Assembly: GCA_905209085.1 (NCBI GenBank)
Contig: CAJLRM010000013.1
Span: 1 to 49,384, forward strand
DNA: 49,384 nt
Source of the DNA: an uncultured Eubacteriales bacterium
GTDB taxonomy: Bacteria > Bacillota > Clostridia > Christensenellales > Borkfalkiaceae
Direction of reading: 5' to 3'
Every line of letters begins with the position of its first letter. Position 1 is the first letter of the stretch. This document shows positions 41,202-49,359 of the stretch, one piece after another. The notes under the pieces are model-generated. The model was not told the DNA's origin and searched no databases. It was given only the letters and a program-made list of their open reading frames with translations. A program made the position numbers and the translations under genes.

Positions 41202-42746
41202 TCAATGGCGGAAATGACGCTGTCCGACGAAGATCATCGCGATGCCCGCTTCGTCGCAGGCGTCGATCGAAAGCTGATCGCGGATACTCCCGCCCGGCTG
41301 AATGATCGCCGTGATTCCCGCTTTGACGCACTCCTCCACACAGTCGGGGAAGGGAAAGAAAGCGTCGGAAGCCATTACGGAGCCTTTCGCTTCCTCGCCT
41401 GCGTGCTCTATCGCCTGCTGAGCCGCCCAGATGCGATTGGTCTGTCCCATGCCGATGCCCGTCGTCCTGTCCTCTTTGCCGATGACGATGGCGTTTGACT
41501 TGGTATATTTGACGACTTTCCAGTTGAACAGAAGCGCCTTCCTCTCCGCGTTCGTCGGCGCGCGTTTGGTGACGACTTTGACGTCCGCCTCGTCATAGAG
41601 CGTTTCGTCGTAATCCTGAATCAACAGACCGCCGTACACTTTCTTCATATCGTAGGCGCTCTCTTCACGGCGGGCGCGGATGTCGGGCAATTCGAGAATG
41701 CGGATATTTTTCTTGGTTTTAAGAACGGCGAGCGCCTCGGGCGTATACCCCTCCGCGATGACGATCTCGATAAAAATCTTATTGATCTCCGCCGCAGTCC
41801 TTTCGTCCACTATGCCGTTGATGGCGAGAATGCCGCCGAACACGGAAACGGGATCGGATTCATATGCCTTGATATACGCCTCGTAAATATTCTCGCCCAC
41901 GCCCACGCCGCAGGGATTGGCGTGCTTGCTGGCGACGACGCAGGGCTCGTCGAATTCCTTGACGAGTTCCAAAGCGCCGTTGGCGTCGTTGATATTGTTA
42001 TAGGAAAGCTCCTTGCCCCAAAGCTGTTTCGCCTTGGAAAGAGAGCCTACACGGATAAATTCTTCGTTATAATAGGACGCGCCCTGATGGGGATTTTCTC
42101 CGTAACGCATATCCTGCGCCTTCTCGTAAGCGAACGTCACGCTTTCGGGGAAACGGATGCCCAGCTGCTGCGCGAGATAATTGGAGATCAAGCTGTCGTA
42201 TACGGCAGTATGCGCGAATACTTTGTATTGCAGATACTTCTTCGTTTCCAAAGTAATACCGCCCGCTTCCAGCTCCGAGAGCACCCTTTCATAATCCCTT
42301 GGATCGACGACGACCGCCACGTCCTGATAATTTTTCGCGGCGGCGCGGATCATGGTGGGTCCGCCGATGTCGATGTTCTCCACCGCGTCCGCAAAAGTCA
42401 CGCCGGGCTTTGAAATCGTCGCCTTGAAGGGATAGAGGTTGACGACCACGATGTCGATGGTGTTGATGCCCAGTTTTTCCAGCTGCGACATATGCTCGGG
42501 ATTCGAACGCATGGCGAGAAGCCCCGCGTGCACCGCCGGGTGCAGCGTCTTGACCCTGCCGTCCAGACACTCGGGAAAGCCCGTGACGTCGCTGATGCCG
42601 ACGACGGGAAGCCCCGCGTCCGTCAACGCCTTCGCGGTGCCGCCCGTGGAAACGATCTCGTAGCCGCACGCCGACAGCCTTTTGCAGAAATCGACGACGC
42701 CCGTCTTGTCCGAAACACTTACCAAAGCTCTTTTCTTCATTGTCAT
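41202..42746 (-). CDS. purH: bifunctional AICAR transformylase / IMP cyclohydrolase
   Basis: A 514-residue enzyme for the last two steps of IMP synthesis. N-terminal MGS-like cyclohydrolase (about 5-190): ALVSVSDKTGVVDF, STGGTAKAL, GRVKTLHP, YPF, and IGGPTMIRAAAKN. C-terminal AICAR transformylase (about 200-514): RYGENPHQGA, SKHANPCGVGVG with the catalytic Lys-His, and SDAFFPFPDCVE to GGSIRDQ. All key motifs are intact and length is normal. GAGGTGG nine bases upstream supports the start. Only 51 nt separate it from the divergent small membrane protein gene; other pur genes are absent. Confidence 0.97.
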   Translation of the reverse strand: MTMKKRALVSVSDKTGVVDFCKRLSACGYEIVSTGGTAKALTDAGLPVVGISDVTGFPECLDGRVKTLHPAVHAGLLAMRSNPEHMSQLEKLGINTIDIVVVNLYPFKATISKPGVTFADAVENIDIGGPTMIRAAAKNYQDVAVVVDPRDYERVLSELEAGGITLETKKYLQYKVFAHTAVYDSLISNYLAQQLGIRFPESVTFAYEKAQDMRYGENPHQGASYYNEEFIRVGSLSKAKQLWGKELSYNNINDANGALELVKEFDEPCVVASKHANPCGVGVGENIYEAYIKAYESDPVSVFGGILAINGIVDERTAAEINKIFIEIVIAEGYTPEALAVLKTKKNIRILELPDIRARREESAYDMKKVYGGLLIQDYDETLYDEADVKVVTKRAPTNAERKALLFNWKVVKYTKSNAIVIGKEDRTTGIGMGQTNRIWAAQQAIEHAGEEAKGSVMASDAFFPFPDCVEECVKAGITAIIQPGGSIRDQLSIDACDEAGIAMIFVGQRHFRH

Positions 42747-42797
42747 AACTTATATCCACCTCTTTTATTTTTTGCGAAAACGGAACATACTGAAAGT

Positions 42798-43097
42798 ATG
42801 CTGATTCTTTATTTATTTTTCATCGCTTATATTCTCGCCATCAACTTCTATTCTTTTCTCCTCATTAAGGGGCTGAAAGACGACTACACGGACGAACAGC
42901 CGAATAAATCTTCGGACGGCAGGCTTGTCCTCACGGGATTTCTCGGCGGAGCGATCACCATCTATGTCTGTATGTTTATTTTCAAGTATCGGCTCAAAAG
43001 CCTTTTCCTGATGCTTTTAATGCCCATTTTAGGCGTTCTCAACGTTTATTTGTGGGTCCTCGCATTCCGCTCCGGATTCACCTTTTTCGTCGCGTAA
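42798..43097 (+). CDS. small DUF1294-like membrane protein
   Basis: A 99-residue membrane protein with three or four helices (about 1-22, 45-62, 68-85). DGRLVLTGFLGGAITIYVCMFIFKYRLKSLFLMLLMPILGVLNVYLW fits the DUF1294 pattern, where a short cytoplasmic loop precedes a GG-containing helix. The ribosome site is weak. The frame extends upstream into purH on the opposite strand, but the hydrophobic start at 42798 marks the real N terminus. Confidence 0.65.
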   Translation: MLILYLFFIAYILAINFYSFLLIKGLKDDYTDEQPNKSSDGRLVLTGFLGGAITIYVCMFIFKYRLKSLFLMLLMPILGVLNVYLWVLAFRSGFTFFVA

Positions 43098-43152
43098 GGG
43101 GCATTTTTGCGCGTTTAAAAGCGTTTGAGAAGAAAGAAGAAGCCCTGCCCGT

Positions 43153-43977
43153 TCAGCGGGCGAATTCCGCGTTTTTCGCCAGCCATTTCGCCACTCCGTC
43201 CTCCTCGCAGTAGCCGATGACGCCCGTCGCCTTGCCTTTCAGCCATTCATCCGCGTTTTCCACGGCGTATTTTTCGTCGCAGACGTCGAACATTTCGGAA
43301 TCGTTGGCGGAATCCCCGAAACAGACGAGCCTGTCATAGGCGAAAAGCTCTTTGAGCTTTACGACGGCATTCGCTTTCGTCGCGCCTTCCGGAAGGATTT
43401 CCAGCCAATAGTCGCTGCGGTATTTTTCGGGATAAATGCGGCAATACACGCCGATTTTTTCCAGTTCGTCGTGAATTTGTTTCATCTGCTCATAGGCGCC
43501 GTTGCACGCAAAAAAATACGCGTCGCCGCGAAAGAGCTCGCGCTCGGAAAAGACGGGCGCCAGACGTTTGTCCCCCGCCCTGCGGGAAAGATAGCGAAGC
43601 TGTCCCGCGGATTCCCTGCCCCGCACCCAAAAGATTTTGTCTTCGCCGTTTTCGCAGGCGTGCACTACGGGCGAAACGCCGAATCCGTCGAGCCGCGCGA
43701 CAAGCGCTTCCTCCGTTTCCCTGCGAAATGTGACGGAATGCAAGACCTTGCGCGACGCCGCCTCGATGATGAGCGCTCCGTTGTAGACAATCACGGGAAG
43801 GGTGTGTCGAAGCCCCCTGACGGCGCTCTCCGCCGACGCCAAAGACCGAGCCGTGGCGTACGTGAAGGACAGCCCCTGACGGATAAGCTCGTTCAAAACG
43901 CCAAGACTGTACTCGGGAATGCGCTCGCCGCGGGTGATTAAGGTGCCGTCCAGGTCGGATACGTAAAGTGTTTTCAT
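43153..43977 (-). CDS. Cof-type HAD phosphatase
   Basis: A 274-residue HAD hydrolase of subfamily IIB. Motif I VSDLDGTLI (about 6-14), motif II YATARSLAS, a C2B cap (about 85-190), motif III Lys in EGATKANAVVKL, and motif IV FGDSANDSEMF. Such enzymes dephosphorylate sugar phosphates, FMN or PLP with broad specificity; the substrate here is unknown. GAGGTG five bases upstream supports the start. A GCCCG/CGGGC hairpin overlaps its stop. Confidence 0.92.
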   Translation of the reverse strand: MKTLYVSDLDGTLITRGERIPEYSLGVLNELIRQGLSFTYATARSLASAESAVRGLRHTLPVIVYNGALIIEAASRKVLHSVTFRRETEEALVARLDGFGVSPVVHACENGEDKIFWVRGRESAGQLRYLSRRAGDKRLAPVFSERELFRGDAYFFACNGAYEQMKQIHDELEKIGVYCRIYPEKYRSDYWLEILPEGATKANAVVKLKELFAYDRLVCFGDSANDSEMFDVCDEKYAVENADEWLKGKATGVIGYCEEDGVAKWLAKNAEFAR

Positions 43978-44199
43978 GGGTCACCTCTTTTCGGCTGCGG
44001 CAGAAAGATGCCGACGGATTCCCCGCCCTTTTCTGCCTTTTTTATTATACCATACATTTCTTCTCTTTTGAAAATGAATTGCCAATATTTGCCCTCCCGC
44101 TTTTTTTGAGTTCGTTTTTAACATTTTATGAAAGTTTCGATACATGGGACAAACAGGAAAATTTTTTGGCAAAAATTTAAAAAAAAGCGCGAAAATTAT

Positions 44200-44228
44200 T
44201 TGACAATTATTTCGATTAGTGCTATTAT
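44200..44228 (+). promoter_or_regulatory. promoter of the tRNA operon
   Basis: TTGACA (44200-44205), 17 bp, TATTAT (44223-44228). The start near 44235 is about 31 nt before tRNA-Gly. Confidence 0.85.
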
Positions 44229-44265
44229 ATACAAGCGTTGTTGATACAGCACCGAATACAACTAT

Positions 44266-44339
<74 letters not shown>

Positions 44340-44401
44340 CTGACTTTCTCAGGAAACCGGCGCGAATCATTCTGCCGTTTCTCGGCTAAGTGTCAAGCTA
44401 T

Positions 44402-44478
44402 GCGCCTGTAGCTCAGTTGGATAGAGCAACGGCCTTCTAAGCCGTGTGTCAGGGGTTCGAATCTCTTCAGGCGCACCA
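44402..44478 (+). tRNA. tRNA-Arg (TCT)
   Basis: Acceptor GCGCCTG/CAGGCGC, anticodon stem ACGGC/GCCGT with loop CTTCTAA (TCT), encoded CCA. Confidence 0.97.
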
Positions 44479-44486
44479 AAATAAAC

Positions 44487-44564
44487 GGCGGGCGTAGCTC
44501 AGTTGGTTAGAGCGCCAGATTGTGGCCCTGGAGGTCGCAAGTTCGATTCTTGTCGCCCGCCCCA
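44487..44564 (+). tRNA. tRNA-His (GTG)
   Basis: Acceptor GCGGGCG/CGCCCGC with an extra 5' G facing discriminator C, the histidine identity mark. The loop TTGTGGC gives GTG. The anticodon stem CCAGA/CCTGG has an A-C mismatch at 31:39. CCA is encoded. Confidence 0.96.
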
Positions 44565-44573
44565 TTTATTTAT

Positions 44574-44649
44574 TGGGGTGTAGCCAAGCGGTTAAGGCAC
44601 CGGATTTTGATTCCGGCATTCGTAAGTTCAAATCTTGCCACCCCAGCCA
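44574..44649 (+). tRNA. tRNA-Gln (TTG)
   Basis: Acceptor TGGGGTG/CACCCCA, anticodon stem CCGGA/TCCGG with loop TTTTGAT (TTG), encoded CCA. Confidence 0.97.
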
Positions 44650-44668
44650 GTTTCGGCAAGTCATAAAA

Positions 44669-44744
44669 GGCCCATTAGCTCAGTTGGTAGAGCACTTGAT
44701 TTTTAATCAAGGTGTCCCGAGTTCGAGACTCGGATGGACCACCA
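44669..44744 (+). tRNA. tRNA-Lys (TTT)
   Basis: Anticodon stem CTTGA/TCAAG with loop TTTTTAA (TTT). The acceptor GGCCCAT/ATGGACC has a C-A mismatch at 3:70. CCA is encoded. Confidence 0.96.
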
Positions 44745-44749
44745 TTTAT

Positions 44750-44825
44750 GCACCTTTAGCTCAGTTGGTAGAGCAAATGACTCTTAATCATTGGGCCCAG
44801 GGTTCGAGTCCCTGAAGGTGCACCA
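44750..44825 (+). tRNA. tRNA-Lys (CTT)
   Basis: Acceptor GCACCTT/AAGGTGC, anticodon stem AATGA/TCATT with loop CTCTTAA (CTT), encoded CCA. Last of the array, directly before a terminator. Confidence 0.97.
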
Positions 44826-44837
44826 TTCAGACATACG

Positions 44838-44867
44838 AAAAAGGAGCGTTTATCTACGCTCCTTTTT
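44838..44867 (+). terminator. terminator of the tRNA operon
   Basis: AAAAAGGAGCG pairs with CGCTCCTTTTT around an 8-nt loop; the 3' arm supplies the T run. Confidence 0.9.
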
Positions 44868-45075
44868 GCGTGTTTTTTCGCTTTTTCGGGCTGTTTTGGG
44901 CATTTTTCGCTGAAAAAATCCTTTTCATATTGTTCGACATACGGGCGGGACGGGACTTGTTCCCCGCCCTTTTTTCGTTTCTTTTCGGGTTCCTCAAAAA
45001 ATATTTTTTCGCTGCCCGCAAGACAAAAAGGATTTTTTATTTCTTACCTTTATCTTCTTATGAAACAATAAATAT

Positions 45076-45156
45076 CCCCGCGGAAAACGCGGGGTATTTC
45101 AGTTTCGGGTATCCCCCTGATACTACAAGCAGCGCATTAAATGCGCTGCTTGTAGT
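45076..45156 (-). other. two strong hairpins after the second TasA-type locus
   Basis: A 16-bp stem (45122-45137 with 45141-45156, loop TAA) lies 44 nt after the stop at 45200, then CCCCGCG/CGCGGGG (45076-45082 with 45088-45094), followed on minus by ATATTTATTG. Together they probably end the minus-strand operon. 44868-45075 otherwise holds no gene. Confidence 0.55.
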
Positions 45157-45199
45157 CTTGCGTCGTTATTACTTGCCGCCGGTAAACGAGGCGTGCGGG

Positions 45200-46645
45200 T
45201 CAAATATGCTTAATTGGTCGCTTTCCTTGTCTTGCTTTAAGATTGATAACGCGATTACTATCCCCATTGGGAACCGACAAACTATATTTGCCGTCGCCGC
45301 CGTTAATGGTAACGCTTCGGGTAATTTCAATGGCTTTTGCAAGCGTAATATTGTTAGTCAGTAAAATTTCATCCGTTTCACCCGCTATTGCAAGCGCGGC
45401 CGTAAGAGTATTTTCGTCGCCGACTTTTATCATTCCGTTCGTAATCGTGCCCACCGATACGTCCGAAACGTTGTTCACAATAATATTGCCGGCGTTTTCG
45501 TTGAAAATTACCGTATTGTCGGAAGAAGGCGCGCCTTCGGCAGTCAACTCCGCCACCGTGCCGGCGTTTACGATTTCGATTTTTGCTGCAGGATCGGCGG
45601 GCGCGATAACAACTGACGACACCTCCACCTTTTCCGCAATCTCGATTTTCGCCGTCTGCTCCGCCGCGGGCGCCGCTTTGACCGCCGTCACCGCCGCGCC
45701 CGTTTCCAGAACGGCGCGTCCCTGATTCAACGTCAGCGCGTTCACTTTTCCGTACACGTGCAAAGAACTGGACGCGATTGCCTCGACGTTCAACGTTTCC
45801 GCGTCGCAATACAACGCCACGCTGCCGTTAGGCGCGTTGATCGTCATCGTTCCGACTTTATACCCTTGGACTTTGATGGCTTTCGCGTCTTGATAAGAGA
45901 TATTCGCCGTCGTCCATTCGCCGCCCGACAAAACGACCGTATCTCCGTCTTTCATTTCCGCGACGGCGGCGTCGAGTTCCGCCTGCGTATTCGCCAAACG
46001 GACGAGAGAAGCGCTCGCATCGCCCGTCGTTACGGCGTTGCCCTGGATAGCCTCTACCGAAACGGAAAGATTGCAGGTTTTTCCCTGCCACGCGTTTCCT
46101 ACATATTCGGGAAGTTCGATCGACATATATTTATACGTCACCTCGGGGACTTCGGCAACCGCCGCACCCGTTTCCCACGCCGTCGTATAATCGCCGTAAT
46201 ATGTATAATCCGTTCCGTTGTCGCTCAGTCCCACAAGCAATTGATCGAAAAATCCCTGCTCCGCGTCTGCGCAGGAAAAAGAAATTCTCTGTTTGAACGC
46301 CACGTTCGAGTTGTTGGTGATGTCAATTTTAAACGTCGCCTTATCCATGGGCGTCATTTTGTCGAGCGTAAGCGTCGAGCCGTCAATTACAGCCGTGCCG
46401 CCGTTGACGAAAGCGCCCTTCTCAGTCTGTTTGACGCTGTCATAAGCGCTTGTTTCTGCGTTCCATTTCCCGGAATAAGTTTCAAGGCTCGTTTTGTCAA
46501 TCGTCGCTTTTACGTCCACTTTACCGGAAGTAACGGCGATGTTTACATTAGATTCGCTTGTAAAAAGCGCGAACGTCGCGCCCGTTATCAGGCTCGCGCA
46601 GCACGCTATCGAAAGGATCGAGGTAAGCAATACTTTCTTTTTCAT
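45200..46645 (-). CDS. large TasA/camelysin-like secreted protein with beta-helix-like C-terminal part
   Basis: A 481-residue exported protein. A SipW-type signal peptide (MKKKVLLTS, hydrophobic core, TGATFALFTS near 22-31) leads into a TasA-like beta-sandwich (about 32-205). From about 215 there are repeated short strands (TVVLSGGEWTTANISY, KIEIVNAGTVAELTAEG, DEILLTNNITLAKAIEITRSVTINGG) typical of a parallel beta-helix. The last residues (KARQGKRPIKHI) do not continue the pattern; in the +1 frame the sequence stays open as SILKQDKESDQLSIFDPHAS to a stop at 45169. A frame change or joint near residue 469 is therefore likely. TAGGAG eight bases upstream supports the start. Confidence 0.78.
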   Translation of the reverse strand: MKKKVLLTSILSIACCASLITGATFALFTSESNVNIAVTSGKVDVKATIDKTSLETYSGKWNAETSAYDSVKQTEKGAFVNGGTAVIDGSTLTLDKMTPMDKATFKIDITNNSNVAFKQRISFSCADAEQGFFDQLLVGLSDNGTDYTYYGDYTTAWETGAAVAEVPEVTYKYMSIELPEYVGNAWQGKTCNLSVSVEAIQGNAVTTGDASASLVRLANTQAELDAAVAEMKDGDTVVLSGGEWTTANISYQDAKAIKVQGYKVGTMTINAPNGSVALYCDAETLNVEAIASSSLHVYGKVNALTLNQGRAVLETGAAVTAVKAAPAAEQTAKIEIAEKVEVSSVVIAPADPAAKIEIVNAGTVAELTAEGAPSSDNTVIFNENAGNIIVNNVSDVSVGTITNGMIKVGDENTLTAALAIAGETDEILLTNNITLAKAIEITRSVTINGGDGKYSLSVPNGDSNRVINLKARQGKRPIKHI

Positions 46646-46745
46646 TGTGATTTCTCCTATAAAAATTCGGATTAATTTGTTGTTTCACGGTGTACGCAAT
46701 CCGTAAACGCCGCCGCGTTTCTCGTCGGTCTTTATTTTCCCCCGC

Positions 46746-47366
46746 CTAATCCGTTTTTTGCGTCGCGTAAACCTGCAAATCGAAATCGATCGTGACGCGC
46801 TGCGCTCCGTTATTGTCCGCGCTGTCTTCAAACTCCGCTTTTACGATAAAGCTTTGCGTCGAAGCGTTCGCGAGAACGGAACCGAGCAAAACATCGTTTT
46901 CCGCGCAATCCGAAAGCGCAAATTCTTTTAAGGGCGTTCCGTCGGCGGCGCAGACCGTAATCGTCATTTGTTTTGCAAACAACTTTTGTTCGTCTGTGGC
47001 CGTCGCGTCGGCATTCCACAAAATCCGCACGCCGTAATCGAATGCCACGCTTCCGAGATTGCTTACTTCTATCGTCGCCGTATAACTGCTTGTCGGTACG
47101 GCGTTGTCGACGTTGAACAGCTTTGCGCCGTCCGCTCTCAAATCCGCTTTCGTCGTATCCGTTCGGTCCGTCATCAGTCCGTCCGCGTCCAAAATATGTT
47201 CCGTATATTCCGTTCTGAACAAGCCGACTTTCAAATCTCCCGCGGACAAATGATTGTTCACCGTCGCCGTATCCGAAAACAACGCAAACGTACCCCCCAC
47301 CGCCAACGACAGACCCAACAATATCGTTGCAAACGATAAAAGAAACGCCCTCATTCGTTTTGTCAT
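46746..47366 (-). CDS. TasA-like secreted protein with SipW-type signal
   Basis: A 206-residue exported protein. Basic N terminus (MTKRMR), hydrophobic core, then GGTFALFSDTATVNNH near residue 26, the characteristic SipW-substrate junction. The mature domain follows the TasA/camelysin pattern (SAGDLKVGLFRTEY, ATIEVSNLGSVAFDYGVRI, NNGAQRVTIDFDLQVYATQ). Fibre or matrix formation is inferred from the family. I prefer ATG 47366 because GGTGAG lies seven bases upstream; a GTG four codons earlier overlaps the ribosome site. It lies between the small membrane gene and the larger TasA-like gene. Confidence 0.78.
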   Translation of the reverse strand: MTKRMRAFLLSFATILLGLSLAVGGTFALFSDTATVNNHLSAGDLKVGLFRTEYTEHILDADGLMTDRTDTTKADLRADGAKLFNVDNAVPTSSYTATIEVSNLGSVAFDYGVRILWNADATATDEQKLFAKQMTITVCAADGTPLKEFALSDCAENDVLLGSVLANASTQSFIVKAEFEDSADNNGAQRVTIDFDLQVYATQKTD

Positions 47367-47426
47367 AGTTTTTCTCACCTCCTCCTTGTATCATTTTCTT
47401 TATAATTTCCGCCGCAAGCGACGAAA

Positions 47427-47801
47427 TTATCCTTCCTTTCGCGTACGTTCGGAAGGGATCGGCAGAAATCCGCACTCCGGCAGCCCGCCGTTCGTTTCCT
47501 TACCGTACACCAGATATCCCAACGGCTCGCCCGCTGCGTCCGAATTTTCGGGCATACCGCACAGCACCGTAGCCGAAAGCTTTGCTTCGTTCTCGGCGGA
47601 AAGTTCCGTGGTTTTTACTTCGGGAACAATCGTTCCCGAGGTCGGTTTCGCCGCGGCGCGGTCTGAGGGTGCCGCCTCAGATTCCCCGTCTTCGACTCTT
47701 TTCCGACGGCGTTCCGCGATGGCATCCGCGATCACAAAACCTATCGTAAATATGCTGAAACTTCCCGCGACGATTACAAATAACCACGCCAATATCCGCA
47801 T
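47427..47801 (-). CDS. small single-helix membrane protein
   Basis: A 124-residue protein I do not recognise. One N-terminal helix (about 3-26, WLFVIVAGSFSIFTIGFVIAD) is followed by a charged segment (AERRRKRVEDGE) and a Pro/Thr/Ser-rich tail with one Cys (LCGMPENSD). By the positive-inside rule the tail would be cytoplasmic. Its ATG lies one base after the SipW stop, so it is translationally coupled to the peptidase and may be an accessory factor (inference). Confidence 0.7.
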   Translation of the reverse strand: MRILAWLFVIVAGSFSIFTIGFVIADAIAERRRKRVEDGESEAAPSDRAAAKPTSGTIVPEVKTTELSAENEAKLSATVLCGMPENSDAAGEPLGYLVYGKETNGGLPECGFLPIPSERTRKEG

Positions 47802-47802
47802 T

Positions 47803-48588
47803 TTATTTTTCCTCCCGATCTTCCGCTTGCGTCTTTTCGGCTTCGTGTTCGCCGCTTAATTCCGCCAGGCGGCGTTTCAGTTCCTCCAATTCGCGATCTT
47901 TTTCCGCCTGTTGTTCAAGTTGCTTTTTCTTCTTTTCTTCCGTCACCGCGCCCACGATTCGGATGATTTCAAATATTACGATGATCGTACACGGTACGAT
48001 CACGATGCAAACGAGCCCAACGGGGCTTTTCAACGCCGTTATCAGCAGTCCCAGGACATAACTTTGCCCCGTCACCTTTCCCACTACGTAATTCGGGCTG
48101 TCCGTAAGCGACGTGTCTATCGTCTGCGCAAGCGTTTCCGTATCCGAATTTTTATTGTCGCCCTCCAATTTTATGACGTACCCGCCCGTGGGCTTTTCCG
48201 TTATCTCCGTGATTCGGTGCGTGATCGTTTCCTGCCTAGCATACACGTATTTGAAAGTCAAGACATCCCCCGCTTTCAGTTTTCCGTACCATTCCGTCGC
48301 GGCTTGTTCCTCCGTCGGCACCGTTTCGATAAACACCATCGACTTTACCCGGATATCTTTGATCTCGTATCCGCTCACATCCGTCGCGTCGCATTTTTCC
48401 ATCGACGGCGACAGCACTATCCTCATTTGTCTGCCGAACACGGTTACCGTGCCGTCCGCGTCTTTCTTCGACATCACCGCGATCGCCAGCGACGCCAGAC
48501 AAAACGCAAAAAACAGATAGATCGCTATATTTCTTATCGCCCCGAAAATTTTTCGCAGCCGACTTTTTCCTTTCACCTTTTCCGCCAT
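47803..48588 (-). CDS. SipW-type signal peptidase I of the second locus
   Basis: A 261-residue membrane protease, S26B type: N-terminal anchor (about 18-39), catalytic Ser62 in LSPSMEK, His124 in TITHRI in place of Lys, Asp in LEGDNKN, a C-terminal helix (about 180-205) and a long Glu/Lys-rich coiled tail (about 210-261). It sits between TasA-like genes and should process them. It is the third SipW paralogue in the window. Confidence 0.9.
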   Translation of the reverse strand: MAEKVKGKSRLRKIFGAIRNIAIYLFFAFCLASLAIAVMSKKDADGTVTVFGRQMRIVLSPSMEKCDATDVSGYEIKDIRVKSMVFIETVPTEEQAATEWYGKLKAGDVLTFKYVYARQETITHRITEITEKPTGGYVIKLEGDNKNSDTETLAQTIDTSLTDSPNYVVGKVTGQSYVLGLLITALKSPVGLVCIVIVPCTIIVIFEIIRIVGAVTEEKKKKQLEQQAEKDRELEELKRRLAELSGEHEAEKTQAEDREEK

Positions 48589-48600
48589 ATCCGCACCCGC

Positions 48601-49095
48601 CTACTTCCTTATTACGGTGATGACGACGTCGAATCCGCAACTCGCTTTCTGCGCCTCATTTCCCACTGCCGAAGGCATCGCGTATCGGATCGCCAGATTG
48701 ATCTCTTCTTCCGCTTTCGCCTCGCACGTCCGGGTCAGCGTTTCGCCCTCAAAATATTCTTTCAACGTTTTTCCGCCCGCGCGGGTTCCCTGTGTTTCTA
48801 TCTCCGCCGTTATGTACTCGTCCAGATTCCCGTCCCCTTTTTTTTCAAACTTTACCGCTACCTCATAACTGCCTTCGTCGCGACAAATCAGATTCACCAC
48901 GTATTCGCGGGTTTCCCCCGGATAAAAATCCGTAAGCGAAACGGACAGGCTTTCCCGCGTTTCCCCGTCTACCGTCAGCGTCACCTGTTTCACGTTCCCT
49001 TCTTTCTTCCAGATATCTATTCCCAGCAATACCCCTGCGACGATCAACAGCGTCACAGCCGTAATAAGCATTCCGGCGATTCTATTTTTATTCAT
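48601..49095 (-). CDS. membrane-anchored TasA-like accessory protein
   Basis: A 164-residue protein: short basic start, one hydrophobic helix (about 8-26), then a beta-rich domain (QVTLTVDGETRESLSVSLTDFYPGETREYVVNL, CGFDVVITVIRK). The pattern of a strand, an FYPGE turn and another strand is shared with TasA-type domains, but the helix has no SipW cleavage junction, so it probably remains anchored. First gene of the second locus, 12 nt before SipW, with GGGAGGGA upstream of the start. Confidence 0.65.
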   Translation of the reverse strand: MNKNRIAGMLITAVTLLIVAGVLLGIDIWKKEGNVKQVTLTVDGETRESLSVSLTDFYPGETREYVVNLICRDEGSYEVAVKFEKKGDGNLDEYITAEIETQGTRAGGKTLKEYFEGETLTRTCEAKAEEEINLAIRYAMPSAVGNEAQKASCGFDVVITVIRK

Positions 49096-49359
49096 CTTTC
49101 CCTCCCTCCCGTCTTATCAGCTTCATGCGGCGGGATTCGCACGCGAATTTTCTTTCGTCTTTCCCGACGCTTTTGCCCTTTTATCTTTTGATTTTCTTAT
49201 TACCGTAACAGCAGATCCTTTATCGCGGCTTTGCCCTCCGTCAAAAACGCTTCGTTCTTTCGTATGCAACTTGATTGTATACATATAGTCTTATCGCCAT
49301 AGTTCCCGTATCTCTTTGAAAGATACGACCACAGGCACTCTTCTCCGCGCTCGTTTTCG
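49096..49359 (-). other. leader region of the second locus
   Basis: A 7-bp hairpin (CGTATCT/AGATACG near 49305-49328) and AT-rich sequence. A minus-strand frame ending TAA near 49201 (…IKDLLLR) stays open for about 54 codons but has no start codon. No known riboswitch could be matched. Confidence 0.35.

Noticed and set aside
45120..45185. Second GEMM-like riboswitch (minus strand GGCAAG...GACGCAAGACTAC)
   Set aside because: The two conserved boxes are only eight bases apart, leaving no room for the tetraloop hairpin, and the site lies at the 3' end of an operon.
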